Source of the DNA: Lactobacillus sp. ESL0677 | GTDB taxonomy: Bacteria > Bacillota > Bacilli > Lactobacillales > Lactobacillaceae | Length of the DNA: 64,000 bases | NCBI RefSeq assembly: GCF_029392875.1 | Contig: NZ_CP113946.1 | Coordinates: 620,001-684,000, forward strand | Direction of reading: 5' to 3' | Shown here: positions 25,355-33,715 of the stretch, piece by piece | How the letters are laid out: every line of letters starts with the position of its first letter | Numbering within the stretch: the first letter of the stretch is position 1 | The notes under the pieces: generated by a model | The model's database searches: none | What the model saw: only the letters and a program-made list of their open reading frames with translations | Told to the model about the DNA's origin: nothing | Translations under genes and position numbers: made by a program

Positions 25355-26053
25355 ATGAGGAAAATATTTGCTTGGATTGTGCGCGTAATCATGGTTATCG
25401 TGATTGGCACGTCTGGTTATTTAATGTTGAAGAGTCCTGTCACAGTTGGTGTGCCAGATGTGCGCCAAGTAGCACACGTAGCTTTAAATAAAAGCGCAAC
25501 TAATGATGAATTACGGGCGTCACTCAAGTTGGCACAAAAAACGGGTTTAGAGAATAAAATTTTGCGTCAATTACCAGAGCAGTATCGTTATGACTTGTCT
25601 TATAGTCACTTGTATAACTTAGGGGTTACTTATGAAGCTAATGGTGAATTAACTGCGAAAAATCTGCACATTCCGCAAACTAATAATGTCCAAAAGGTAT
25701 TTAGCAATTATCTGATAAAGGCGCTTAACCAACAGCTGCAGCGGGATGATAAGCAGCTCGAGCAAGTAATTACGATTTTTCATTGTGTGATTTTGGTGAT
25801 TTTGTTAGCCTTTCTCTTAGCAGCACTAATGGTAGTCTTTGGTAAGTATGGCGCCGCTCTCGTTCTCTTGCTAGCTGCGATAGGGTCGTTCGGCATGCTG
25901 CAGTATTGTGCAGGTCAATTAGCACAAAATTTGCGTGTCCAATTAGCTGTTAACATCAGCTTGGTTACCTCAGAAGAGCTTTGGCTGGCACTCTGGTTGG
26001 GGATTGGTGGAGCCATTATCTGGCCAGTCTGCTTGCGCCTAACTAAAAAATAG
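25355..26053 (+). CDS. Membrane protein of unknown function, linked to copY-like gene
   Basis: Start at ATG 25355 with AAGGAAGT upstream (an earlier in-frame start at 25331 overlaps copY). About 232 aa. One N-terminal membrane segment (FAWIVRVIMVIVIGTSGYLML) is followed by an extracytoplasmic domain of about 110 residues rich in Gln/Asn/Lys. Three C-terminal spans follow (VILVILLAFLLAALMVVF, ALVLLLAAIGSFGMLQYC, LWLALWLGIGGAIIWPVC). I do not recognise the family. Being directly behind a CopY-type repressor, it may be a target of it, but no metal-binding motif stands out. Confidence 0.6.
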   Translation: MRKIFAWIVRVIMVIVIGTSGYLMLKSPVTVGVPDVRQVAHVALNKSATNDELRASLKLAQKTGLENKILRQLPEQYRYDLSYSHLYNLGVTYEANGELTAKNLHIPQTNNVQKVFSNYLIKALNQQLQRDDKQLEQVITIFHCVILVILLAFLLAALMVVFGKYGAALVLLLAAIGSFGMLQYCAGQLAQNLRVQLAVNISLVTSEELWLALWLGIGGAIIWPVCLRLTKK

Positions 26054-26090
26054 TGTATATAGTAATGTTATAATAAACTTTAATATAGAA

Positions 26091-26127
26091 AAAACAGTAG
26101 TAAAATTTAAATTTTACTACTGTTTTT
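26091..26127 (+). terminator. Terminator
   Basis: Perfect stem AAAACAGTAGTAAAATTT / AAATTTTACTACTGTTTT with T-run. Confidence 0.9.
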
Positions 26128-26130
26128 GTA

Positions 26131-26159
26131 TTGTATTAATTGATGATCGCGCTTATAAT
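26131..26159 (+). promoter_or_regulatory. Promoter of first YSIRK protein gene
   Basis: TTGTAT (-35), 17-nt spacer with GATGAT, TATAAT followed by GAAAGCG. The -10 neighbourhood TTATAATGAAAGCG is repeated exactly before the third YSIRK gene (37985). Confidence 0.65.
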
Positions 26160-26198
26160 GAAAGCGGAAACAATATTTGGATAGAAAAGGAGATAGTT

Positions 26199-29100
26199 AT
26201 GATAGGTAAGAATAACTTTTCGGAAAAGTTGAAACAAATATCAAGTATAAATAAACAGCCACACTTTTCGATTAGGAAGTTAACAGTAGGCGCTGTATCA
26301 GTACTATTGGGCTTTAGCTTTGTAGCGATTAACCAGCAAGTGGTTAAGGCTGATATTGCTAGTCCAGCGGTAAGTAAACAAGCAGAGAGTTTAAATACGT
26401 ACTCTGCTCTCAATAAATTTTTGCGTACAGATGCCGAGACTGATAAAACTTCAAATACTGTCGCAACGGAAAAGCCAGCGATATCGTCAGCTACTGAGCA
26501 ACAGCCACAAAAACCAGCAGTTAATACTTCTACTACTACATCGATTCCTACAGAAAAGCCAACATCGATTGAGCCACAAAAACCGGCAGTTAACAATGAT
26601 TTAGCTGAAGCTGCGACTCATTTGCAAACTAACATTGCAACTGCTAACACATTTATGCAGACTGAAAATTATGCTCAGGCAGCTGCAGAAGAGAAAGCTG
26701 ACTTGCAGTTAGCCGTTAATGATGGTCAAGTAATACTAGATAAGTATAGTAAATTGAATACTGTATCTGATATGCAGGTCCAAGTTAAGACTGAGGTAAT
26801 AGCAACTGATCAAGTTACTGTAGCAGCTTTGAATGATGCAAGTACAAAAATCAAGCGAGCATTGACTATTATTCTGCAGGAACAAGCAACTAACTCTGTT
26901 AAAGTTGCTACTGACGGTGATTGTGATTTGTTGTGGGATGATAATTCTGAGACATTACATGTTATGGCGGGAATAAAGGGTAATCATTTAGCTAATGCCT
27001 TGTCTGCTAATTTGACTGAGGACTTATATAGTCAAATAGTTCATATTAAGATCGATGATAACCTTGTTTTACCGGCTAATAGTTCCTTTATGTTTTCAGG
27101 ACCATCAATTTTTAAAGGCTTAAATTCACTAACAGATATTACTGGTTTGCAAAATTTAGATACTAGTCAGGTAACGAGCATGGCCGATATGTTTGCTGGA
27201 GATAGAAATTTGCAAAGCTTAGATTTGACAGGCTTTAATACGTCTCAAGTAACAAATATGGACATGATGTTTGACAGTAATATTAAATTAAAAGCTTTAG
27301 ATTTAAGCATGTTTGATACCAGTCATGTGGGCAATATGTCCAGTATGTTTAATAATTGTCATAATCTAGTCGAGCTAAATGTAAGTAGTTTTGATACTAG
27401 TAATGCTCTCTTTATTTCTGGTATGTTCGGTAACTGTTACGGTTTACGAAGCTTAGACTTAAGTAGTTTTAATACTAGTAAGGCAGAATACTTTAATCTT
27501 ATGTTCTCCGGCATGGGTTCAAAGTATAATTTTATTTTAACTATGCCAGCACAAAAATTTGCGGTTAACAGTGGTTTGAATGATGGTCGTAGCTTTATCC
27601 AGGCAGTTGATGCTGCTGATGGTGGCACCATTACGCATCCAGTAGGAACTATCTATAGCCCAGCAGAATTCCAAGCGTTATATTCTTCAGCTAATCCACC
27701 AGCAGAAACGTATGTTATAAATTCGACTCATGATAGTGAGCGTTACACCGCAAGTGCTAAGTCAGCACCGTTATATGCAGCTGCTGGACAAGATCTTGCT
27801 AGTGCTAGTGAACAATATTTACAATTTACTGATCAAGCTGATCATTCAGTTAAGCCATTAGCAGAATTAGAAGCAACCACTGATTTATTTAATAAGCAAA
27901 ATAAGATAGTTACTGCTGTTAAGTGGAGTGGTTCAAAAGTTGATGATCAAGGCCGATTAAGTAAGACAGCTACGGGTGAAGTTAATGTAATGGCAACTAT
28001 TACTTATGGTGACGGTACGACTGCTAATGTACCCGTAACTTTAAAAGTAGTTAGATCAACTTCTACTTATCATGTTAGCGCTAAAGAAGGTGGAGTGCTT
28101 CAATTACATGCTGCCGATATTGGGACTGCTGCGACTAATGACTTGGTAGCCTTCCATGATCCAGCTGCTATTGATCGACTATTATCAGTAAATACAAGTG
28201 ATGGTAGTGCAATTGATCCAAGCGCTGTAATTGATCACCTAGAGTGGACAAATAATGGTCAGCCGTCAACGGATTATCTTGCAATTAGTAATGGTCAGCC
28301 AACTAATTATGCATCAGCTGAAATTAGAGTTGTCTATACCGATGGTAAGAAGTCGAATCCAATCCAGATTAAGGCTGATATTGTTGGTGCAATTTTAAAA
28401 AATGATGCAAAAATTACAATGAATTCTAGCTTAAAACCTATTTCAGCAAGTGATAAAGTACCTAATGGTGCTGATTATCTCGACTTAAGTCATTTGGCTG
28501 ATAAATATCCAGTTACTTATTACACTTGGTCTGATGATCCTGATCAAAATACAGATCTTAATATTAATTATGCTGATAATGGTACAACTAAAAATGCCTA
28601 TTTGATGATTCATTATCAAGATGGGACGCAGCAAGCTGTGCCAGTAACAATTTTGATTAAGAGCCAGGCAGAAGTAGATCACTTTACCCAAATAGCACCA
28701 ATCCAAGCACATGAAGCAAATGTTGAAAACACAGTTTTGGAAGCATTTCCTCAATTAACTAACGCTAATAATTGGGGCGAATTATTAAAAGGTAATTTAG
28801 ATGATGTTAAGAGCATTAGCTGGTCGGATGAGGCAGCAGTTAAACAGTTATTGCAGAAAAAGGGTCAACATAGTGCCCAAATTGTGATTGAGTTTAAGGA
28901 TGAGTCTAAACAAATAATGGAAGTAACAGTTCAAGTTAATGCAATTAATGCGATTGCCGCTGTGCAAAAAGAATTTCTTTCGAGCTTAACACCAGTTGAC
29001 CATACGGTCAATGATCTTAAGGCAGTTAATTACCTTGACCTTAGTCAAATTGACTCTAGTCAAGTGACAGCTTATACTTGGTCAGGGGATGCCCAAGATA

Positions 29101-29462
29101 CTACTGATCTTGATGTTAATTATGCTCACAGCCAGGGCGGCAGCTTGATGGCTTATATTATTGTTCATTATCAAGATGGGACTAAGCAGGCAGTGCTAGT
29201 ACCAGTGAGAATTAAACCACAAAACCTGCAGTGGCAATTTAAGCAGACACAACCAATTACAATGCAGTTGAATGCTGTAGAAGCACCAGCAGAATTCAAT
29301 AAGCCAAGTACTTTCTTAGCAAATGCTGATTTAATCACCAATATTGCATGGGTAGGTAATCCCGACACGAGCGCAGTTGGCTCAACAACGAGTGCAGTTA
29401 AGATAACTTTTGCCGATGGCACTAGTTTGATACATCTCATTCAGATTAATGTAGTTAAGTAG
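26199..29462 (+). CDS. YSIRK-signal surface protein with BspA-like (DUF285) repeats
   Basis: Protein of 1087 aa with AAAAGGAG site. The YSIRK-type signal peptide has HFSIRKLTVGAVSVLLGFSF at about 26-45 and cleavage after VVKA. A Thr/Pro/Lys-rich spacer with a repeated QKPAVN motif follows. At about 300-450 come five or more DUF285/BspA-type leucine-rich repeats of the pattern LDLSxFDTSxVxxMxxMF. The C-terminal half holds repeated Rib/bacterial-Ig-like strands (ITYGDGTTANVPVTLKVV) and a duplicated module (YLDLS ... TYYTWSDDPDQNTDLNINYA / TAYTWSGDAQDTTDLDVNYA, then HYQDGTxQAV). It ends in VVK with no LPxTG, membrane anchor or SLAP module, so wall attachment is unexplained. Likely an adhesin. 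Own promoter and terminator. Confidence 0.8.
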   Translation: MIGKNNFSEKLKQISSINKQPHFSIRKLTVGAVSVLLGFSFVAINQQVVKADIASPAVSKQAESLNTYSALNKFLRTDAETDKTSNTVATEKPAISSATEQQPQKPAVNTSTTTSIPTEKPTSIEPQKPAVNNDLAEAATHLQTNIATANTFMQTENYAQAAAEEKADLQLAVNDGQVILDKYSKLNTVSDMQVQVKTEVIATDQVTVAALNDASTKIKRALTIILQEQATNSVKVATDGDCDLLWDDNSETLHVMAGIKGNHLANALSANLTEDLYSQIVHIKIDDNLVLPANSSFMFSGPSIFKGLNSLTDITGLQNLDTSQVTSMADMFAGDRNLQSLDLTGFNTSQVTNMDMMFDSNIKLKALDLSMFDTSHVGNMSSMFNNCHNLVELNVSSFDTSNALFISGMFGNCYGLRSLDLSSFNTSKAEYFNLMFSGMGSKYNFILTMPAQKFAVNSGLNDGRSFIQAVDAADGGTITHPVGTIYSPAEFQALYSSANPPAETYVINSTHDSERYTASAKSAPLYAAAGQDLASASEQYLQFTDQADHSVKPLAELEATTDLFNKQNKIVTAVKWSGSKVDDQGRLSKTATGEVNVMATITYGDGTTANVPVTLKVVRSTSTYHVSAKEGGVLQLHAADIGTAATNDLVAFHDPAAIDRLLSVNTSDGSAIDPSAVIDHLEWTNNGQPSTDYLAISNGQPTNYASAEIRVVYTDGKKSNPIQIKADIVGAILKNDAKITMNSSLKPISASDKVPNGADYLDLSHLADKYPVTYYTWSDDPDQNTDLNINYADNGTTKNAYLMIHYQDGTQQAVPVTILIKSQAEVDHFTQIAPIQAHEANVENTVLEAFPQLTNANNWGELLKGNLDDVKSISWSDEAAVKQLLQKKGQHSAQIVIEFKDESKQIMEVTVQVNAINAIAAVQKEFLSSLTPVDHTVNDLKAVNYLDLSQIDSSQVTAYTWSGDAQDTTDLDVNYAHSQGGSLMAYIIVHYQDGTKQAVLVPVRIKPQNLQWQFKQTQPITMQLNAVEAPAEFNKPSTFLANADLITNIAWVGNPDTSAVGSTTSAVKITFADGTSLIHLIQINVVK

Positions 29463-29488
29463 TCCTTTATAATTAGAAAATAATTTTG

Positions 29489-29528
29489 ATAGATCAAGTG
29501 TTCTTTGTGAACAACTTGATCTATTTTT
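29489..29528 (+). terminator. Terminator of first YSIRK gene
   Basis: ATAGATCAAGT ... ACTTGATCTAT stem with T-run. Confidence 0.88.
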
Positions 29529-29555
29529 TCCCTTATATGACATACTTTTAGCTAG

Positions 29556-29603
29556 CTACAAAAGCGCCACAAGTCCAGCCAAGATTGCAATAACAGTATT
29601 CAA
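29556..29603 (-). pseudogene. Decayed type I toxin copy (unit 0)
   Basis: TTG start followed by LNTVIAILAGLVALL, then an in-frame TAG where intact copies read TGG. The rest of the ORF is missing: the 5' leader side (about 29604-29660) joins directly to a module terminator (29660-29690). A degraded, rearranged member of the array at 31.3-33.8 kb, left of the ISLre2 element. Confidence 0.7.
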
Positions 29604-29740
29604 AAGATACTGGACTAAACCCTTTCCTTAGAATTTTACAGTTATAGCTTTTTTCTAAAAACCGTTAGTCCTTCAAACTAGAGCGGTTCTTTCGTGCTTA
29701 CTTAAGAAGCAAAAACTTATTGCTGTTAGCGTAAAGTATT

Positions 29741-31277
29741 TGTGGGGAAAATAAAAAATAGAAGAGAACCTTCTGCTAAAATGTAGTTTGAACAAAATTT
29801 ACATTCAGAAAGGTTTTCTTCTATATGACTAGTTTACTACAAGATTTACAGCTTTTGTTAGATAATTTAACTACTGATACTAATAAGCTGCTGGACTGTC
29901 AGCTTACTTTCGATGATGTCTTAGAAACATTCATGCAGAAATTGCGCCATTGGGGTTTAAAGCTAATTGGTTCTTATCTTGAGCAGCTTGATGCTAGTTA
30001 TAAGCAGTTGCCTAGTCGCAAAAAGCAGTATGAAGTTAAAGCCATGCGTACATGTATTAAGCAGACTTTGTATGGGCAATTAACTTTTAAGCGTACTTAT
30101 TACCAAGATAAACAAGACCAACATTATTTCTTTTGGCTTGATCAAGCCTTAGCTTTCACCAAGTATAGCCGGATGACCTTAGGCTTTAAGGCGGCTGTTT
30201 TAGAAAACGTAGCTAAATATCATTATCAGGCAGCCATTGATTTGCTTAAATACAGTGAAATCCATTCTAAAACAACAGTTATGAACATTGTTCATCGTGA
30301 GGGCCCACTACTGCCTAATCAGCCTGATCAGGTGCAAGCACGAAATAAGCAAATTGTTTATTTAGAGGCTGATGAAGATCATGTTGCTTTTCAAGATGGC
30401 AGTAACCATTTTATGAAGTTAGTGTACTTACACACGAAGGTTATGATGACAGTCAAAAACGCCATCACTTAATTAAGCCTAAATATTTTACTGGTACTTA
30501 TGCTGGCGCGGCTAATGAACAGCTGTGGGACGAGGTGCTATGTTATTTAGAAGCCAATTATCCGCAAGCTAAGCAGTTTTATCTTGCTGGTGATGGCGCG
30601 CCTTGGATTAAGGCGGGCGCTAAATATTTACCTAACTGTAAGTTTGTCTTGGATCGCTTTCATTTGTTAAAGTATTGCCGTCAAGCCGCTGTTAATACTA
30701 AGGCAGCTGCTGCTTATAGTTTATATCATTGGGCTTTAAGCGGTCAGCGGGACAAAGTAGAATTATACTTTAAAACTCGCTTTAGTGATCCCGACTTAAC
30801 ATCAACGCAAATTGCCGCTCTTCACCAAGCTAAAACTTATCTATTAGGTAATTGGCAGGCAATTTTAAATACGCAAGAAGCAGCTTATCAGCGTTGCACC
30901 GCTGAAGGTCACATTAGTCATTATTTGTCAGAGCGGCTGAGTTCAAGACCAATGGGCTGGAGTAAGGTAGGAGCTGAAAGTGTAGCCAGAAGCATTATCT
31001 TCCAGTTAAATGGCGGCGATATTAGCCAATATTTGCTTAACGAGCAACGAAAAGCTGCTAAAGAGCAAAGAATTAGACAAGTAGACCATCGTTTTAAGGC
31101 AAAGAACAGACCGTATTATGAGCATTTTCAAGCAGACTTTGGCGAAACGGCCAAGACACATTATTGGAATCAAGGGATCATTAATGGCGGGCAGATATTT
31201 GATTTACCCGAGCAAATAATTTAAAAGCGAAAACTACAAATAGCAGCAGGTAAAGGCTTAAAGTTTATTACCCACAA
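29741..31277 (+). mobile_element. ISLre2-family insertion sequence
   Basis: About 1.54 kb. Ends carry imperfect inverted repeats (TGTGGGGAAAATAAA at 29741 and the complement of TGTGGGTAATAAACTT at 31261-31277). It carries an ISLre2/UPF0236-type transposase and sits inside the type I module array. No certain target duplication is seen. Confidence 0.7.
29825..31224 (+). pseudogene. ISLre2-family (UPF0236) transposase, frameshifted
   Basis: The first frame (to about 30434) reads the N-terminal part with KQLPSRKKQYEVKAMRTCIK, TLYGQLTFKRTYY and YLEADEDHVAFQ, typical of UPF0236/ISLre2 transposases. The second frame (from about 30435 to 31224) carries LIKPKYFTGTYAGAANEQLW, FYLAGDGAPWIKAGAKYLP, VLDRFHLLKYCRQAA and RLSSRPMGWSKVGAESVARS. 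The frames join if one AC of TTACACACGAAGG at 30429-30436 is removed (LVYLHEGYDDSQKRHH), so a 2-bp duplication disrupted it. Joined length is about 465 aa, otherwise full. Confidence 0.85.
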
Positions 31278-31344
31278 AAAGTTGACACTAACCTTATTGT
31301 CACCAAAATTGCATACTAATTGCACGCGTGCTACAATATAGCTG

Positions 31345-31462
31345 TAAATAAAAAAGAAGTCCTACGGTAATAGGACTTCTTAACATGAGTTTCCGCTTAA
31401 AAGCGGTGACTTCACAGATTTTTTAACAAAAACCGTTAGTCCGTTAAACTAGAGCGGTTTTT
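31345..31462 (+). ncRNA. Antitoxin-like RNA, unit B
   Basis: Promoter TTGCAT 31309-31314 and TACAAT 31332-31337. 5' hairpin AAGAAGTCCTA ... TAGGACTTCTT, motif ACATGAGTTTCCGC-TTAAAA-GCGGTGACTT, terminator AACCG ... AGAGCGGTTTTTT. Ends inside the truncated toxin remnant. Confidence 0.65.
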
Positions 31463-31561
31463 TGTATGCTTGAATTTTTTCCAAGCAGCAATACAATGCC
31501 GTAACTTGTCCGGTGTCTTGGCAGCAGTATCTAACAAACTATTAAATAGCTTAATAATTCA
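31436..31561 (-). pseudogene. Truncated type I toxin, unit B
   Basis: Keeps the C-terminal codons (IIKLFNSLLDTAAKTPDKLR, then HCIAAWKKFKHTKNRSSLTD) but the membrane segment, TTG start and leader are replaced by unrelated AT-rich sequence from about 31562. Its toxin promoter is lost, so unit B makes only the plus-strand RNA. Confidence 0.65.
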
Positions 31562-31652
31562 ATTTTTAACTTTATTTGGTGCTTACTTAAGAAGCAAAAA
31601 TTTATTGCTCACCAAAATTGCATACCAACTTTGAGCGTGCTACAATATAGCT

Positions 31653-31772
31653 GTAAATAAAAATGAAGCCCTACTGGATATAGGACTTCTTAACATGAGT
31701 TTCCGCCTAAAAGCGGTGACTTAACGATGTTTTAATAAAAACCGCCAGCCTATAAACTAGAGCGGTTTTTTT
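31653..31772 (+). ncRNA. Antitoxin-like RNA, unit C
   Basis: Promoter TTGCAT 31618-31623, TACAAT 31641-31646. Same hairpin, ACATGAGT...GCGGTGACT motif and terminator as the other units; the 3' end overlaps the last codons of toxin C on the opposite strand. Confidence 0.65.
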
Positions 31773-31926
31773 CGTGCTTGGATTTCTTCCAAGCAGCAAT
31801 ACAATGCCGTAACTTTTTTGGTGTTTTCGCAGCATTATCTAACAAACTATTAAATAGCTTAATAATTCGATTAGCTAGCCATAAAAGCACCATAAGCCAA
31901 GCAAAGATTGCAATAACGGTATCCAA
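31750..31926 (-). CDS. Type I toxin-like hydrophobic peptide, unit C
   Basis: ORF of 58 codons from TTG 31926: LDTVIAIFAWLMVLLWLANR, then IIKLFNSLLDNAAKTPKKLR and HCIAAWKKSKHEKNRSSL. One N-terminal membrane segment followed by a strongly basic tail, the plan of Fst/Ldr-type toxins, though with a longer tail. AAAGAAAGGA lies about 16 nt upstream, followed by GGACT-T-AGTCC, which can fold and hide or shorten this spacing. The mRNA starts near 32040 (minus-strand TGCTATAAT at 32046-32053), giving a leader of more than 100 nt that holds a mini-ORF. Toxic action on the membrane is inferred. Confidence 0.6.
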   Translation of the reverse strand: MDTVIAIFAWLMVLLWLANRIIKLFNSLLDNAAKTPKKLRHCIAAWKKSKHEKNRSSL

Positions 31927-32153
31927 AAGATACTGGACTAAGTCCTTTCTTTAGGATTTTGCAGTTATAGTTTTTTACACCATACGCATCATCTCCCAGT
32001 CGAGAAATTAGTCACCGCGTTCTAGCTTCTACTCATGTTAGATTAATTATAACAAAATAAAGTTGCAATTAGGCAAGTTATTTTTTATTCGGAAGCCAAA
32101 ACTTATTGCTCACCAAAATTGCATACCAACTTTGACAGTGCTACAATATAGTT

Positions 32154-32270
32154 GTAAATAAAAGAAGCCCTGTTGGTATCAGGACTTCTTAACATGAGTT
32201 TCCGCTTAAAAGCGGTGACTTAACAGTTTTTTCTAAAAACCGCCAGACTACAAACTAGAGCGGTTTTTTT
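32154..32270 (+). ncRNA. Antitoxin-like RNA, unit D
   Basis: Promoter TTGCAT 32119-32124, TACAAT 32142-32147. Hairpin GAAGCCCTG ... CAGGACTTC, motif ACATGAGTTTCCGC..GCGGTGACTT, terminator 32233-32270. Confidence 0.65.
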
Positions 32271-32424
32271 CGTGCTTGAATTTTTTCCAAGCAGCAATAC
32301 AATGCCGTAACTTTTTTGGTGTTTTCGCAGCAGTATCTAACAAACTATTAAATAGCTTAATAATTCGATTAGCTAGCCATAAGAACACCACAAGTCCAGC
32401 AAAGATTGCAATAACGGTATCCAA
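32248..32424 (-). CDS. Type I toxin-like hydrophobic peptide, unit D
   Basis: ORF of 58 codons from TTG 32424: LDTVIAIFAGLVVFLWLANR, then IIKLFNSLLDTAAKTPKKLR and HCIAAWKKFKHEKNRSSL. Differs from unit C at a few residues, mainly in the membrane segment. Minus-strand promoter TGCTATAAT at 32544-32551. The leader contains the conserved GGGAG-ATGATG mini-ORF. Stop lies inside the loop of the shared terminator, so toxin and RNA transcripts overlap there. Substitutions preserve hydrophobicity and charge, which argues for selection on the peptide. Confidence 0.6.
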   Translation of the reverse strand: MDTVIAIFAGLVVFLWLANRIIKLFNSLLDTAAKTPKKLRHCIAAWKKFKHEKNRSSL

Positions 32425-32650
32425 AAGATACTGGACTAAATCCTTTCTTTAGAATTTTGCGATTACAGCTTTTTACACCATACGCATCATCTCCCAGTCG
32501 AGAAATTAATCACCGCGTTCTAGCTTCTACTCATGTTAGATTAATTATAGCAAAATAAAGCTGCAATTAGGCAAGTTATTTTTATTCGGAAGCAAAAAAC
32601 TTATTGTCACCAAAATTGCATACTAATTGCACGCGTGCTACAATATAGCT

Positions 32651-32769
32651 GTAAATAAAAAAGAAGTCCTACGGTAATAGGACTTCTTAACATGAGTTTC
32701 CGCTTAAAAGCGGTGACTTCACAGATTTTTTAACAAAAACCGTTAGTCCGTTAAACTAGAGCGGTTTTT
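32651..32769 (+). ncRNA. Antitoxin-like RNA, unit E
   Basis: Promoter TTGCAT 32616-32621, TACAAT 32639-32644. Copy of unit B RNA, 1307 bp downstream of it. Confidence 0.65.
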
Positions 32770-32868
32770 TGTATGCTTGAATTTTTTCCAAGCAGCAATA
32801 TAATGCCGTAACTTGTCCGGTGTCTTGGCAGCAGTATCTAACAAACTATTAAATAGCTTAATAATTCA
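32743..32868 (-). pseudogene. Truncated type I toxin, unit E
   Basis: Same truncation as unit B (membrane segment and leader missing, junction near 32868); duplicated with it as part of the 508-bp repeat. Confidence 0.65.
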
Positions 32869-32959
32869 ATTTTTAACTTTATTTGGTGCTTACTTAAGAA
32901 GCAAAAATTTATTGCTCACCAAAATTGCATACCAACTTTGAGCGTGCTACAATATAGCT

Positions 32960-33079
32960 GTAAATAAAAATGAAGCCCTACTGGATATAGGACTTCTTAA
33001 CATGAGTTTCCGCCTAAAAGCGGTGACTTAACGATGTTTTAATAAAAACCGCCAGCCTATAAACTAGAGCGGTTTTTTT
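32960..33079 (+). ncRNA. Antitoxin-like RNA, unit F
   Basis: Promoter TTGCAT 32925-32930, TACAAT 32948-32953. Identical to the unit C RNA. Confidence 0.65.
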
Positions 33080-33233
33080 CGTGCTTGGATTTCTTCCAAG
33101 CAGCAATGCAATGCCGTAAATTATCTGGTGTCTTGGCAGCAGTATCTAACAAACTATTAAATAGCTTAATAATTCGATTAGCTAGCCATAAAAGCGCCAC
33201 AAGTCCAGCCAAGATTGCAATAACAGTATCCAA
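33057..33233 (-). CDS. Type I toxin-like hydrophobic peptide, unit F
   Basis: ORF of 58 codons from TTG 33233: LDTVIAILAGLVALLWLANR, then IIKLFNSLLDTAAKTPDNLR and HCIAAWKKSKHEKNRSSL. The 3' part is identical to unit C DNA, but the 5' part is divergent and closer to the decayed unit 0 (LNTVIAILAGLVALL), so F is a recombinant of two unit types. Minus-strand TATAAT at 33353-33358. The leader keeps the mini-ORF although its site is GGAG rather than GGGAG. Confidence 0.6.
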   Translation of the reverse strand: MDTVIAILAGLVALLWLANRIIKLFNSLLDTAAKTPDNLRHCIAAWKKSKHEKNRSSL

Positions 33234-33442
33234 TAGGGTACTGGACTAAATCCTTTCTTTAGGATTTTGCAGTTATAGCTTTTTACACCATACGCATCAT
33301 CTCCAGTCGAGAAATTAGTCACCGCGTTCTAGCTCCTACTCATGTTAGATTAATTATAGCAAAATAAAGTTGTAATTAGGTAAGGAATTTTTATTCGGAA
33401 GCGAGAATTGCATACTAATTGCACGCGTGCTACAATATAGCT

Positions 33443-33562
33443 GTAAATAAAAAAGAAGTCCTACGGTAATAGGACTTCTTAACATGAGTTTCCGCATAAA
33501 AGCGGTGACTTAATGATTTTTTGTCAAAACCGCTAGTGCTTCAAACTAGAGCGGTTTTTTTC
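33443..33562 (+). ncRNA. Antitoxin-like RNA, unit G
   Basis: Promoter TTGCAT 33408-33413, TACAAT 33431-33436. Motif ACATGAGTTTCCGCATAAAAGC..GGTGACTT; terminator AAAACCGCTAG ... AGAGCGGTTTTTT. Confidence 0.65.
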
Positions 33563-33715
33563 GTGCTTGAATTTTTTCCAAGCAGCAATACAATGCCGTA
33601 ACTTTTTTGGCGTCTTCGCAGCAGTATCTAACAAACTATTAAACAGCTTAATAATCCGATTAGCTAGCCATAAAAGCACCACAAGTCCAGCAAAGATTTC
33701 AATAACAGTATCCAA
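33533..33715 (-). CDS. Type I toxin-like hydrophobic peptide, unit G
   Basis: ORF of 60 codons from TTG 33715: LDTVIEIFAGLVVLLWLANR, then IIKLFNSLLDTAAKTPKKLR, HCIAAWKKFKHEKNRSSLKH. A TAG stop lies five codons upstream in frame, so TTG is the only possible start; the same TTG is kept in units C, D and F. A Glu replaces Ala at position 6. GGGAAGG lies about 18 nt upstream. Minus-strand promoter TATAAT at 33835-33840 with the TG of an extended -10. Last unit of the array before the second YSIRK gene. Confidence 0.6.
   Translation of the reverse strand: MDTVIEIFAGLVVLLWLANRIIKLFNSLLDTAAKTPKKLRHCIAAWKKFKHEKNRSSLKH

Noticed and set aside
29400..29462. Cell-wall sorting signal (LPxTG) at the end of the first YSIRK protein
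   Set aside because: No LPxTG-like motif or hydrophobic tail in the last 60 residues in any frame; the same is true for the proteins ending at 37899 and 41429.
31690..31722. Nine-codon ORF MSFRLKAVT inside the antitoxin-like RNAs
   Set aside because: It has a possible AGGA site and recurs with the units, but it lies within a hairpin stem, lengthens in units B/E, and the 23.5-kb relative has no ATG there; more likely structural RNA.
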